A stretch of 64,000 nt of DNA from Planctomycetaceae bacterium (GTDB lineage: Bacteria > Planctomycetota > Planctomycetia > Pirellulales > Pirellulaceae), in assembly GCA_018660825.1 (NCBI GenBank), contig JABJJO010000200.1, positions 1 to 64,000 of the forward strand, in the 5' to 3' direction. A program made the translations under genes and the position numbers. Under the pieces are notes generated by a model. The model was not told where the DNA came from, did no database searches, and saw only the letters and a program-made list of their open reading frames with translations. Positions 1 to 8,725 of this stretch are shown piece after piece. Position 1 is the first letter of the stretch, and the number at the start of each line of letters is the position of its first letter.

Positions 1-2
1 AT

Positions 3-296
3 TTCATGATGGCCGCTGATGCGATCGAAAACTACGGCCGTATTGCGGGAGGTTGTTTTTCTTCGATTCAAGGCGGACCTTACAATGGTCGCTTGCTAAA
101 TCGTCGTGTGGAGTGGCTGAAGGACCTAGGAGCTCACGGAATTGGGCAAAGTAGCTGGGGACCAACATTGTTTTGTATATTCGAAACGCAAGCCGACGCG
201 GAACGATTCAAAGATTCTATGGGGACTGATGATTCGGGCCAAATGTTACGTGTCGAAATCGTCCGCGCCGACAATCAAGGCGCCGATATCTCCTAA
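3..296 (+). CDS. beta-RFAP synthase, C-terminal part (gene starts outside window)
   Basis: The reading frame is open from the window edge, so the ATG at 6 in the ORF track is probably internal. The residues resemble the C-terminal end of beta-ribofuranosylaminobenzene 5'-phosphate synthase, a GHMP-kinase-fold enzyme that joins 4-aminobenzoate to PRPP early in tetrahydromethanopterin (H4MPT) synthesis. Visible marks are SIQGGPY, followed by GIGQSSWGPTLF, which corresponds to the conserved C-terminal GHMP motif of this family. Downstream genes for a dihydropteroate-synthase-like protein, DUF447 and PabA/PabB fit the same pathway. Only about 97 codons are present, so the identification rests on two motifs plus context. 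Confidence 0.72.
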   Translation, partial: FMMAADAIENYGRIAGGCFSSIQGGPYNGRLLNRRVEWLKDLGAHGIGQSSWGPTLFCIFETQADAERFKDSMGTDDSGQMLRVEIVRADNQGADIS

Positions 297-312
297 GTTG
301 ACTTTCCTTCGC

Positions 313-331
313 TGTCAATTTTCTTTTGACA
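313..331. repeat. Short inverted repeat downstream of beta-RFAP synthase
   Basis: TGTCAA and TTGACA form a perfect 6-base inverted repeat around a 7-base TTTTCTT spacer, 17 bases past the stop codon. It could be a weak hairpin or an operator. There is no following T-run, so I do not call it a terminator. Confidence 0.25.
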
Positions 332-421
332 TTCTTACCGATCTGCCGTCCACACCGTACAATATCTTTGACGGCTGAACCCTGTAAACACTAACCTATT
401 TACTAAAGTAGATCTTTCAAC

Positions 422-1132
422 ATGGTCGAATTAGGCATCAACATCGATCACATCGCAACTATTCGTCAAGCGAGAAAAACGTACGAACCCGATCCGGTAT
501 GGGCCGCTGCGTTCGCGGAACTCGGTGGCGCCGACTGCATCACCATTCACCTGCGTGAAGACCGCCGACACATCATTGACCGCGATGTCCGCATGCTTAG
601 TGATTCAGTTAACATCAAACTCAACCTTGAAATGGCCACTGCCCCGGACATCGTTGACCTTGCATGTGAAACCTCACCAGACCAAGTAACATTGGTTCCA
701 GAAAAGAGAGAAGAAATCACGACCGAAGGTGGACTCGACGTCGTCACACACTACGAATCGATCAAACCAGTTGTTTCCCGTTTACAAGATGCCGGCATCA
801 GTGTTGCTCTATTTCTCGATCCCGACCCGGCGCAAATAGAAGCGGCAGCCAAACTAAGAGTCCAAGCGGTTGAACTGCACACGGGCCAGTATGCCTTACA
901 CCAAGGCGAAGAACAAATCCGCTGCCTTGCGCAGTTGGCAACTACTGGGAAACTCATCGTCGAATCTGGTATAAACCTCCATGCTGGGCACGGCTTAAAT
1001 TATCAAAACGTACTTCCAGTCGCACAAATCGACAGCATGCTAGAACTCAACATTGGACATTGCATCGTCGCCCGTGCTGTGTTTGTTGGCCTCCGACAGG
1101 CAGTCCGCGAAATGAAAGACTTACTCAGTTAG
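422..1132 (+). CDS. pdxJ: Pyridoxine 5'-phosphate synthase PdxJ
   Basis: This cytoplasmic TIM-barrel enzyme condenses 3-amino-2-oxopropyl phosphate with 1-deoxyxylulose 5-phosphate to give pyridoxine 5'-phosphate in vitamin B6 synthesis. The 236-residue length is typical. Family motifs are intact: [14 protein letters not shown] at the N-terminus, [11 protein letters not shown] with the conserved His and Arg, KLNLEMA with the catalytic Glu, and GHGLNY near the C-terminal phosphate-binding region. The ATG at 422 gives the expected N-terminus [10 protein letters not shown]. No strong ribosome binding site is visible, which is common in planctomycetes. It is followed 49 bases later by an EboE-like gene on the same strand. 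Confidence 0.96.
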   Translation: MVELGINIDHIATIRQARKTYEPDPVWAAAFAELGGADCITIHLREDRRHIIDRDVRMLSDSVNIKLNLEMATAPDIVDLACETSPDQVTLVPEKREEITTEGGLDVVTHYESIKPVVSRLQDAGISVALFLDPDPAQIEAAAKLRVQAVELHTGQYALHQGEEQIRCLAQLATTGKLIVESGINLHAGHGLNYQNVLPVAQIDSMLELNIGHCIVARAVFVGLRQAVREMKDLLS

Positions 1133-1181
1133 AGACACCGACAATATTTTTTGCATTACTCGCAACACCAAGGAATATATT

Positions 1182-2345
1182 TTGGAGATTGGCTACTGTA
1201 CCAACGTGCATGCCGGAGTCGACCTTGAAGCAACTCAAGCGAACCTCTCTAAATATGCTGCGCGGGTTAAGCAACTTGTTTCCCCAAATAACCCCATGGG
1301 TATCGGACTCTGGCTCGCTGCACCTGCCGCCCAGCAGTTACTCGACTCCGAACAAACCACCGATTTTCGAGATTGGCTCGCAGCACAAGGACTCGTGCCA
1401 TTTACGTTAAATGGATTTCCCTATGGAAACTTTCACAACGAAGTCGTCAAACACGATGTCTACAAACCAACCTGGCACGACCTCGACAGACTCCAATACA
1501 CCAAAAATCTAGCGGCGATCCTCGATGCTATTCTCCCAGCGGGAAAAACGGGCAGCATCTCTACTTTACCTATCGCTTGGGGAAAAAAATCACTCACCAC
1601 AGAGCAATGGAATTCAACGGTTCGGCAACTTCTTGAACTCGTGGATTTCCTACATGAATTACAACAAACAACCGGTCGGACCATCCACGTTTGCATTGAA
1701 CCCGAACCCGGCTGTGCACTCGACGTCGCCGCCGACATGATAGACCTATTCCAAAACCGTCTACTGCCCCAAGGCTCCGCAGACAAAATCCTGCGCCATA
1801 TTCGAGTCTGTCACGACATTTGTCACAGTGCCGTGATGTTCGAATCACAGGCAGATGTACTACGGCAGTATCAAGCACTAGGAATTCAAGTCGGCAAGAT
1901 CCAAGTATCATCTGCCGTCCAAGTTGATTTCTCACAACTTGCTGTTGGTGATCGCACTGCCGCGTTTGAGCAACTTACCAGCTTCAATGAACCTCGTTAT
2001 CTCCATCAAACTTGTATCCGCGAACCCAATCAATCCATTCACTTCCACCAAGACTTATCTGTGGCTCTAGAAACTGTCGCCGATCCACAATCACTCGAAA
2101 ATGCCTGGAGTGTTCACTTCCATGTCCCAATTTTCTTAGAGTCACTAGGGCTACTCAGCACCTCGCAACACGATATCCTTGAATGCCTGGAAGTCTGCAA
2201 GTCGATGCCAAATCTGGAACACTTCGAAGTAGAGACGTATGCGTGGAATGTTTTACCAGAGCATCTGCAACAATCAGATTTGGCACAAGGCATCGCTGAT
2301 GAACTTCTGTGGTTTCGCAATCTCGTCTCCACCTATAGATCCTAA
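1182..2345 (+). CDS. EboE-like metabolite traffic protein (xylose-isomerase-like TIM barrel)
   Basis: The 387-residue protein resembles EboE, named for a role in metabolite transport in eustigmatophyte and bacterial ebo clusters; its biochemical activity is not known. Recognisable stretches are GYCTNVHAG at the start, FTLNGFPYGNFH around residue 75, and later CIEPEPGC and the CHDICHSAVMFE metal-site-like motif of the AP-endonuclease-2/xylose-isomerase fold. The start is TTG at 1182, supported by AAGGAA about 7 bases upstream; a start further downstream would delete the CTNVHAG motif. The usual partners (eboA, eboB, eboC, the UbiA-like eboF) are absent here, so this is an isolated copy in a cofactor region. 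Confidence 0.7.
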   Translation: MEIGYCTNVHAGVDLEATQANLSKYAARVKQLVSPNNPMGIGLWLAAPAAQQLLDSEQTTDFRDWLAAQGLVPFTLNGFPYGNFHNEVVKHDVYKPTWHDLDRLQYTKNLAAILDAILPAGKTGSISTLPIAWGKKSLTTEQWNSTVRQLLELVDFLHELQQTTGRTIHVCIEPEPGCALDVAADMIDLFQNRLLPQGSADKILRHIRVCHDICHSAVMFESQADVLRQYQALGIQVGKIQVSSAVQVDFSQLAVGDRTAAFEQLTSFNEPRYLHQTCIREPNQSIHFHQDLSVALETVADPQSLENAWSVHFHVPIFLESLGLLSTSQHDILECLEVCKSMPNLEHFEVETYAWNVLPEHLQQSDLAQGIADELLWFRNLVSTYRS

Positions 2346-2377
2346 CCACCGGAACAATTAAGCAACAAACAACATCC

Positions 2378-3202
2378 ATGGACGATTACTCACTACCTTT
2401 AGCAAACCAAACGGCCGTCGTCACGGGTGCTTCTTCTGGAATCGGTAGAGCAATCGCGATCACGTTTGCTCAACAGGGTGCTAACCTGATCATCCATGCC
2501 AACACGAATCAAGCGGGCCTAGAGGCAACAGCCGCTGCAGTTCGTGAGATCGGACGCGACGTCACGTTGCTCTACGCCGACCTCACATCAGCCGAAGCTC
2601 AAGCGTCGCTTGTCGAGCGAGCGTTCCAAGCCCACGCACTGATCAACATCTGGGTTAACAACGCCGGCCGTGACGTGCTTACCGGCGACGCCGCTGATTG
2701 GTCCTTTGAACAGAAACTCGCTGCCCTGTGGGCGCTTGACGTCCAAGGGACAATTGGAATTTGCCGCAAATTAAGCAAACCGCTGCTGAACGTTGGCAAA
2801 CAGGCCAATGCTGTCATCTTAAATATGGGCTGGGACCAAGCTACCGTCGGCCAAAGTGGTGATAGTGGCCAACTATTCGCTTCAACTAAATCGGCCGTGA
2901 TCGGTTTTTCACATAGCCTCGCCCGCGAATTAGCGCCTCATGTCCGAGTCAATTGCTTAGCACCCGGTTGGATCCAAACAACGTGGGGGAACTCAGCGTC
3001 TGCACAGTGGGACAAACGGGCAAAGGCGGAATCGCTTATGGGTCGTTGGGGCACACCTCAGGACGTAGCAAACGTTGCCGTTCATCTCGCTGCACCTACG
3101 GCAAGTTTTATTACTGGGCAAACTATTTCCATTAACGGTGGCTTGAGCCATGAGCAGCTTGATCCAACGGAAAATCTAGACGAACAACATGATGGAAAAT
3201 AA
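2378..3202 (+). CDS. SDR-fold protein lacking the catalytic Ser and Tyr
   Basis: This is a short-chain dehydrogenase/reductase fold protein of 274 residues. The Rossmann motif TGASSGIG lies at residues 16-23 and the NNAG motif near residue 92, followed by a normal LAPGWIQT cofactor loop and a C-terminal SINGG. The active site is unusual: the expected YxxxK reads FASTK (Phe167, Lys171), and the position of the usual catalytic serine, 13 residues earlier, falls in NMGWDQ with no serine. Its end overlaps the next gene by 14 bases, which suggests translational coupling to the pterin-binding DUF6513/DHPS-like protein. A role in pterin handling is inferred from context only. It may bind nucleotide without classical SDR chemistry. 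Confidence 0.85.
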   Translation: MDDYSLPLANQTAVVTGASSGIGRAIAITFAQQGANLIIHANTNQAGLEATAAAVREIGRDVTLLYADLTSAEAQASLVERAFQAHALINIWVNNAGRDVLTGDAADWSFEQKLAALWALDVQGTIGICRKLSKPLLNVGKQANAVILNMGWDQATVGQSGDSGQLFASTKSAVIGFSHSLARELAPHVRVNCLAPGWIQTTWGNSASAQWDKRAKAESLMGRWGTPQDVANVAVHLAAPTASFITGQTISINGGLSHEQLDPTENLDEQHDGK

Positions 3203-4613
3203 CAAACCACTTGCCGGAAAACGAATCCTATTTGTAACGGGACGCTTGGCGCAACATGCACTCGAAAACGAATTGAGGAAACTAGCGCCGGAAGTGGGTA
3301 TCGATTACGAAATCGCTGTACTACCTATCACTGTCGCCGCCCTCATGACGCCCGCTTGGATCGCACAAAAACTCGAACTTCCAAACGGGATCGATCTCGT
3401 CATCGTTCCTGGGTACTGCCAAGAAGACCTGTCACCACTCACAACTATCCTACCCTGTCCTGTGGAAGCGGGGCCGCGAGACTTGCGCAAACTGCGGCAA
3501 CACTTTGGCCTCGGCTACCAACCGCCGCATAATTATGGCGAATCAACCATCGAAATCATCGCTGAAATCAATCATGCTCCGCGTTTGACACTGGCGGAAA
3601 TCATCACGACGGCTAAACAACTTGCAAGCGACGGCAGCGACATCATAGATGTTGGTTGTGACCCCGGCAGCACTTGGCACGGAGTAACCGACTGCGTTAA
3701 GGCACTGCGTGCAGAAGGCTTGCGTGTTTCTATTGATAGCCTTAATCCAACAGAGATTACCGCCGCCGTAGATGCGGGCGCCGAATTGGTGTTAAGCGTC
3801 AACAGTAGTAATCGGAACGCAGCAGTCGATTGGGATGCAACTGTCATTGCCATCCCAGATGATCCAGCGACACTGGGGGGACTCGATGACACCATTGAAT
3901 TTTTAGCCAGCAACAACATTTCTCTGCGAATTGACCCGATCCTCGAACCAATTGGCTGCGGATTTGCCAACAGCCTTTCACGCTACATGGAGGTGCGACA
4001 GCGATACCCAGACGCTGAAATGATGATGGGCATCGGTAACCTCACCGAACTAACCGATTGCGACAGTGCCGGTGTTAATCTGCTTTTGCTGGGCATTTGC
4101 CAAGAACTAGCGATCCACAGCATTTTAACAACGCAAGTTATTAATTGGTCCCGCACAAGCGTTCGTGAATGCGTTATTGCGAGGCAACTCGTACATTATG
4201 CAATCGAGCAACGAGTCCCACCAAAACACGTTGCCCGTGATTTAGTCACTTTGAGAGACGAAGAACTAACAGCCTTTGGTAGCGAAGAGTTAGACCGAAT
4301 GGCCACAGCCCTAAAAGACAATAACTATCGCATTTTTGCAGAACGTGATGAAATTCACCTTATCAGTCGACAACTGCACTTATCCGATAAAGATCCGTTC
4401 GTGATTTTTGAGCAATTGCTCCGCGGGCACGGACAGTCCGTAGCGCCCACAAATCTAGATGCAGCCCACAGTTTCTACTTAGGCTTTGAAATGGGCAAAG
4501 CACTCACCGCTCTGACGCTGGACAAACAATACACCCAAGATCAGGCACTGGACTGGGGCTATTTAACCCAAGAAGAAACCAGCCATCGCCTCATCCGCAA
4601 AAAAACCGATTGA
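3189..4613 (+). CDS. DUF6513 / dihydropteroate synthase-like protein (H4MPT synthesis)
   Basis: The 474-residue protein has an N-terminal alpha/beta region of about 120 residues (GKRILFVTGRLAQHAL..., DUF6513-like) followed by a pterin-binding TIM barrel. The barrel shows DIIDVGCDPGSTWHGV where folate dihydropteroate synthase has DIIDIGGESTRPG, and VSIDSLNPTEITAAVDAG for the substrate-binding strand. Proteins of this kind are the dihydropteroate-synthase relatives of H4MPT-making archaea and bacteria, thought to join the pterin to the ribofuranosylaminobenzene moiety. The gene overlaps the SDR upstream by 14 bases and faces DUF447 on the other strand. The changed DHPS motif argues against ordinary folate synthesis. 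Confidence 0.82.
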   Translation: MMENNKPLAGKRILFVTGRLAQHALENELRKLAPEVGIDYEIAVLPITVAALMTPAWIAQKLELPNGIDLVIVPGYCQEDLSPLTTILPCPVEAGPRDLRKLRQHFGLGYQPPHNYGESTIEIIAEINHAPRLTLAEIITTAKQLASDGSDIIDVGCDPGSTWHGVTDCVKALRAEGLRVSIDSLNPTEITAAVDAGAELVLSVNSSNRNAAVDWDATVIAIPDDPATLGGLDDTIEFLASNNISLRIDPILEPIGCGFANSLSRYMEVRQRYPDAEMMMGIGNLTELTDCDSAGVNLLLLGICQELAIHSILTTQVINWSRTSVRECVIARQLVHYAIEQRVPPKHVARDLVTLRDEELTAFGSEELDRMATALKDNNYRIFAERDEIHLISRQLHLSDKDPFVIFEQLLRGHGQSVAPTNLDAAHSFYLGFEMGKALTALTLDKQYTQDQALDWGYLTQEETSHRLIRKKTD

Positions 4614-4635
4614 TCGTTTTTAGTGTTAATTCATA

Positions 4636-5202
4636 TCAATTCTTGGCCGCTAAGAAACGTTGAATCAATTTAAATGCTGCGAGTTCCTGTTCACCAGCTG
4701 TTTTTCCGATGATGATTTCTAGGTGTTGCATCTGTTGATCAATTTCTTGCCACTCCAGAATCCCAACTCGAGTCGCTAGAATGGCCGCTTCAAGTACGGC
4801 ATGTTTTGCTCGATTGAATCCCCAAAACGGTCGTAATTCGCCCTGCTGCGTGGTCTTGCATTGAATCCTTATCCGCTGCTGCTCCTCACCCAATTCCACT
4901 ACTTCAAATTCATACCACCTGCAAGCATCCCCTAATACCAACCGATGATTGCCACAACTCTCGTCAATCGTCGGTGTAGCCGTCCATTGACCAATGGCCG
5001 CGCGCGCAATCAGCAATACATCATCCGTAACATGCAACACGCCCACGCCGCTGCGCTTCAAATTCTGATAAGTCTGCGAGGTATCAAAAGGCTTAAGCAC
5101 AAACTGATGGACTACAGCATCATCACCAACTTCCGGACCCATTGGTGAAATATTAACTGTGCCGTCTTCATTGTGTGTCGTAACAATGCCTTCAAGAATC
5201 AT
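4636..5202 (-). CDS. DUF447 family protein (H4MPT-cluster protein)
   Basis: The 188-residue protein matches the DUF447 family, which has a flavin-reductase-like split-barrel fold. Family features are the start MILEGIVTTHNEDGTVNISPMGP, the FKPFDTSQTYQNLK-like region (here LKPFDTSQTYQNL) and GFNRAKHAVLEAAILATR near residue 130. Members are commonly found beside H4MPT biosynthesis genes in methylotrophs and planctomycetes. A cofactor-related reduction step has been suggested, but the activity is not established. It is the last gene of a pabB-pabA-DUF447 run, 49 bases after pabA. Confidence 0.8.
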   Translation of the reverse strand: MILEGIVTTHNEDGTVNISPMGPEVGDDAVVHQFVLKPFDTSQTYQNLKRSGVGVLHVTDDVLLIARAAIGQWTATPTIDESCGNHRLVLGDACRWYEFEVVELGEEQQRIRIQCKTTQQGELRPFWGFNRAKHAVLEAAILATRVGILEWQEIDQQMQHLEIIIGKTAGEQELAAFKLIQRFLAAKN

Positions 5203-5251
5203 ATCGAAAATACCATTTCATCTTTCATCGTTTATTCACATCAAGGCTAAT

Positions 5252-5914
5252 TTAAAAGGTAATAACTCGGTCAGTTTCATCCGTCATTTGCTCGACAATA
5301 AGATGCCGTTCGTTAGCGAGCGTCAAATTATTCTCTGGTACATCTACACCCGCCATCTGCAGGAAATTAGCTAGTAATAGATATCCACTGTCCGTGAGCA
5401 CCGACTCTGGGTGGAACTGCAAACCCACGACACAATACTCACGATGTCGGATCCCCATCAACGTCTCATCCGCCAACCATGCGGTTACCTCCAGGGTATC
5501 AGGCAACGTATTGCGGTCTAACACTAGGGAATGATAACGGCCCGCAGAAAAACCCTGCGGTACATTTATAAACGACCCCCGACCATCATGCTCCACGCAA
5601 CTGGTGCGACCATGCACAGGTTCCGCGCCTACGATCACATCACCACCAAACGCTTGGCCGATGACTTGGTGGCCGAGGCATATCCCTAAGATGGGAAACT
5701 CGCCTGACAAATCTGAAACGACCGTTAGGCTAATGCCCGCAGTATTGGGGACACAGGGACCTGGCGAAAGGACTATTGCTGTTGGCTTGAGTTCGCGAAT
5801 TTCATCGATTGTCATCGCATCATTGCGTACGACCAACGTTTGTTGTCCGAGTCGCTGAAAATACCGAGCGAGGTTATGGACAAAGCTATCGTAATTATCG
5901 ATGAGTAAGATCAT
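5252..5914 (-). CDS. pabA: Aminodeoxychorismate synthase glutaminase subunit PabA
   Basis: This class I glutamine amidotransferase of 220 residues supplies ammonia to PabB for 4-amino-4-deoxychorismate synthesis. The N-terminal MILLIDNYDSFVHNLA is diagnostic for PabA/TrpG. The catalytic cysteine sits in GICLGHQVIGQAFGG and the His-Glu pair in LQFHPESV. The gene lies 16 bases after pabB. TrpG is the alternative from sequence alone, but the neighbouring PabB-type large subunit and H4MPT genes favour 4-aminobenzoate synthesis; the subunit may serve both pathways. Confidence 0.88.
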   Translation of the reverse strand: MILLIDNYDSFVHNLARYFQRLGQQTLVVRNDAMTIDEIRELKPTAIVLSPGPCVPNTAGISLTVVSDLSGEFPILGICLGHQVIGQAFGGDVIVGAEPVHGRTSCVEHDGRGSFINVPQGFSAGRYHSLVLDRNTLPDTLEVTAWLADETLMGIRHREYCVVGLQFHPESVLTDSGYLLLANFLQMAGVDVPENNLTLANERHLIVEQMTDETDRVITF

Positions 5915-5930
5915 AACGTTTTTATATTAC

Positions 5931-7364
5931 CTATTCCAAGGCCCGCAACAAACCAACTGCTTTTTCCCACGTTTCCGCATATTCACGTTGTGGATTTGAC
6001 TGCGCTACAATTCCACCGCCAACGGGAAACTGCCACCAACCTTTACCTGCCGTAATCGTACGTATAAGGATACTAAGATCCATATCTCCATTGAACCCAA
6101 TGTAACCTAAGCTACCGCAATATGGCCCACGTGCTGTCGGCTCCAACTCGCCGATTAACTCCATCGCGCGCACTTTGGGAGCACCAGTAATGGATCCCCC
6201 CGGAAAGGTGGCTCGCAAAAGATCAAATACGTTAGCATCACTTCGCAAACGCCCTTGGACAACACTGACTAAGTGTTGAACCGTTTCATAAACTTCTAGA
6301 CGACAAAGGTCTGTCACAAAAACACTATCCGGATCACAGACGCGTGAAATATCATTGCGCAACAAATCCACAATCATCACATTTTCCGATCGGTCTTTCT
6401 GACTCTGTTGCAAATCCGCGGCGACGTAGAGATCGGCTTCAGGCATAGCGATTCGTGCGCGTGTCCCTTTGATCGGTCGCGCTTCCACAACACCTTGAGA
6501 TACCTGCAAAAACCGCTCGGGCGATGCACTGGCAATCTCAAACTCATTCATAGCAAAATATCCCGCAAATGTTGCTGCGTTCCGCTGCCGCAGTCGTTGA
6601 TACAGGCTGACCGCATCGGTCGTCGCGCGGTGCAAAAGACGCTGGCTCAAATTAACCTGAAAAATATCGCCCGCGTGGATATAGTCAACCGCCTTTTGCG
6701 CTGTCTCAATATATTCCTCAGCGGACATATTACTCGTCAGTCGCCCGGCCTCCACTCCTTTTGCTAAAACAGGAAATTGTGCCGCTAGCGTCGTATCATC
6801 GATCACCGCAGTCGGTGTTTGCTGCGGGGGCGGAGATTGCTCAGCGATCCAGTCGCGAAATTGTGCAATGCGGGCAACGGCACGAGTGATACGAGCAGCG
6901 GGATCCTTTTCTGGCAGGCCTTGCGAAATAATCCATGCACGATTTTGCTGGTGATCAAATGCAACAACGGTATCATAAAAACCCACCGCTAACGAAGGGA
7001 TTTGAAATTCATTACAGCGCGGTTTGGGAATTTTTTCGAGGCTGGCTCCTATGTCATAGCTGAACATACCTGCCACGCCACCTTGAAATGGTGGTAACTC
7101 ATCAATGGTTTGAATTTCAAGATCTCGCAATAACACATTCCAGCGTTGCTGTAACACATCAAGTTCATTCTCTACATGACTGGCAATCTCAAGATAATCA
7201 AACGGATCCGCCGCAATGAAAGAATAACGTCCGAGGTCATCTTGTTGCATCGCACTATCAAGAAACAGGCAATGAGGCTGTTTAGACAATTGTAGAAAAA
7301 CGGATTCAACATCCGCCAACGGTAACAATTCCTCAACAACAGGTAAACATTTCGAGACATTCAT
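5931..7364 (-). CDS. pabB: Aminodeoxychorismate synthase component I PabB
   Basis: This chorismate-utilising enzyme of 477 residues converts chorismate and ammonia to 4-amino-4-deoxychorismate. The PIKGTRAR motif, with Lys where anthranilate synthase usually has Ala/Leu, points to PabB rather than TrpE. Other family motifs are SASPERFL, ENVMIVDLLRNDI, FPGGSITGAPKVRAMELI and the C-terminal VGGGIVAQSNPQREYAET. It is first in the pabB-pabA-DUF447 operon. Its promoter should lie in the 235-base divergent gap before the Gfo/Idh gene. 4-Aminobenzoate is the substrate of the beta-RFAP synthase at the window start. Confidence 0.92.
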   Translation of the reverse strand: MNVSKCLPVVEELLPLADVESVFLQLSKQPHCLFLDSAMQQDDLGRYSFIAADPFDYLEIASHVENELDVLQQRWNVLLRDLEIQTIDELPPFQGGVAGMFSYDIGASLEKIPKPRCNEFQIPSLAVGFYDTVVAFDHQQNRAWIISQGLPEKDPAARITRAVARIAQFRDWIAEQSPPPQQTPTAVIDDTTLAAQFPVLAKGVEAGRLTSNMSAEEYIETAQKAVDYIHAGDIFQVNLSQRLLHRATTDAVSLYQRLRQRNAATFAGYFAMNEFEIASASPERFLQVSQGVVEARPIKGTRARIAMPEADLYVAADLQQSQKDRSENVMIVDLLRNDISRVCDPDSVFVTDLCRLEVYETVQHLVSVVQGRLRSDANVFDLLRATFPGGSITGAPKVRAMELIGELEPTARGPYCGSLGYIGFNGDMDLSILIRTITAGKGWWQFPVGGGIVAQSNPQREYAETWEKAVGLLRALE

Positions 7365-7599
7365 GATGGCATAATTTTAACAGAAGAATTTATCTTCGGG
7401 CAGTCGCCATTGCACGCCCGCTAAGTGGGCTGCCAACGGCAATTTGCACCACAAATTAGACCTATTCACATAAGTCAACACCGTTAGGTTGCAATTAACA
7501 TCCCTAGCCAGCAGCGATATTCTTGATCCCGTTTTCGAAATGTTTTTATGTTATAGTAAAAACGTTACTTTCTCAGCAATCGGGTCACTAAAAATCGCC
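7365..7599. promoter_or_regulatory. Divergent intergenic region with hairpin and operator-like repeat
   Basis: This 235-base gap separates pabB (minus) and the Gfo/Idh gene (plus) and must hold both promoters. A strong hairpin GCCCGC-TAA-GTGGGC lies near 7418-7432. A second inverted repeat, GTTTTTA-8-TAAAAAC at 7542-7563, has a TTATAGT -10-like hexamer in its centre, as expected for an operator over the plus-strand promoter. The -35 element is unclear. The repeat supports placing the coding start at 7600 rather than at the track start 7489. Confidence 0.35.
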
Positions 7600-8652
7600 A
7601 TGACGCTACCATTAAAATTAGCCTTTATCGGAGTCGACAATCCACACGGCGCTGGCTGGCGTGATCTGATCGCCAATGTCACCGCTGAGGCAACCATCAC
7701 CAGCATCGTGCCAATGTACGGTGGAACAACTGCCAGCTTGCAGCAATGCTACGTTAATCTTCCCCGCTATGCTTCAATCACCGAACTCATCAGCAACGAA
7801 CAATTCGATGCTGCAGTCATCTGCCTGCCTAACGACCAAACTGTAGCCGTCGTACAACAACTTGCCGCCGCCGGAAAACACCTCTTGCTAGAAAAGCCAG
7901 GCGCCGGCCGAGTCCGCGACGCTGAACAAATAAAAAATGCGGTCGATCAAGCCGGAATTGCCTTTCAAAGTGGTTACATGTTTCGTTATGACCAGTGCGC
8001 TAATCGACTGCGGCAAATGGTCAGCGACGAACAGTTTGGGAAACTCATAAGCATTGAATCTAAGTATGTTACCAGCGACATCAATCGGCGAGGCCGAGAT
8101 CATTACCTATTTGACGAGACCGTTAGCTATGCCGGTTTCTTTAGTTGGCTCGCTTGTCATCACCTTGATTTATTGCTGTACATCACCGACCAAAGCGTCA
8201 AGGCAATTACCGCTCGAGTGGGCGTGTTCGGCGACATCCCAGCGACCGTCGAAGACGGTGGAACCGCTCTGCTCGATATGGAACATGGCGCTCTTGCAAC
8301 CATTACCGGTGGATACTGGGTTCCGCGTTGGGCGGGAGAAATGTATTGGACCCTCCGCGGTAGCGAACGCTGGGTGCACTGGGACCCGCGGCAGGAAAAC
8401 ACTGGCGGAGTATTGAAAATTCATGGCCCACAGCCTCAATGGTATGCGATGGAAGATGAATTCATCGCGCCTACTGACGACACACCTGGCTACGGTGGTG
8501 CTAACGGTGTAGCGCTACTGCGAGATTGGTATGCTCTGATCCGCGGCGAGGTGACCTCATGTCGCAATACAACACAGTCAATGATCGACACGGTTAGACT
8601 TATCGAACACATTATCACAGCCTCGGCCGAAGGACGCCGCATCGATTGCTAA
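7600..8652 (+). CDS. Gfo/Idh/MocA family oxidoreductase
   Basis: This NAD(P)-dependent sugar-type oxidoreductase is 350 residues long from the ATG at 7600. The N-terminal LKLAFIGVDNPHGAGW is a modified Rossmann start. The EKP motif of the family is present in LLLEKPGAGRVRDAEQI, followed by the GYMFRYDQCANRLRQMV stretch and the CHHLDLLLYITD motif carrying the usual catalytic-region histidine. The ORF track starts at 7489, but that 37-residue extension is unlike the family and covers a promoter-like repeat. It is followed by a fumarylacetoacetase-family gene, which suggests a short catabolic unit. The substrate cannot be told. Confidence 0.88.
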   Translation: MTLPLKLAFIGVDNPHGAGWRDLIANVTAEATITSIVPMYGGTTASLQQCYVNLPRYASITELISNEQFDAAVICLPNDQTVAVVQQLAAAGKHLLLEKPGAGRVRDAEQIKNAVDQAGIAFQSGYMFRYDQCANRLRQMVSDEQFGKLISIESKYVTSDINRRGRDHYLFDETVSYAGFFSWLACHHLDLLLYITDQSVKAITARVGVFGDIPATVEDGGTALLDMEHGALATITGGYWVPRWAGEMYWTLRGSERWVHWDPRQENTGGVLKIHGPQPQWYAMEDEFIAPTDDTPGYGGANGVALLRDWYALIRGEVTSCRNTTQSMIDTVRLIEHIITASAEGRRIDC

Positions 8653-8725
8653 TCCAGACCATTGCTCCAGTCACTTAAATTATTTACTGATTTTCCTGAA
8701 CAACACATCCAAGGATCCCTTAACT

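Noticed and set aside
326-363. TTGACA and TACAAT as a promoter for pdxJ
   Set aside because: The hexamers are good but 26 bases apart, too far for a sigma-70 promoter.
7489-7599. N-terminal extension of the Gfo/Idh protein given by the ORF track
   Set aside because: The extension is unlike the family and contains a promoter-like palindrome; ATG at 7600 gives the normal start.
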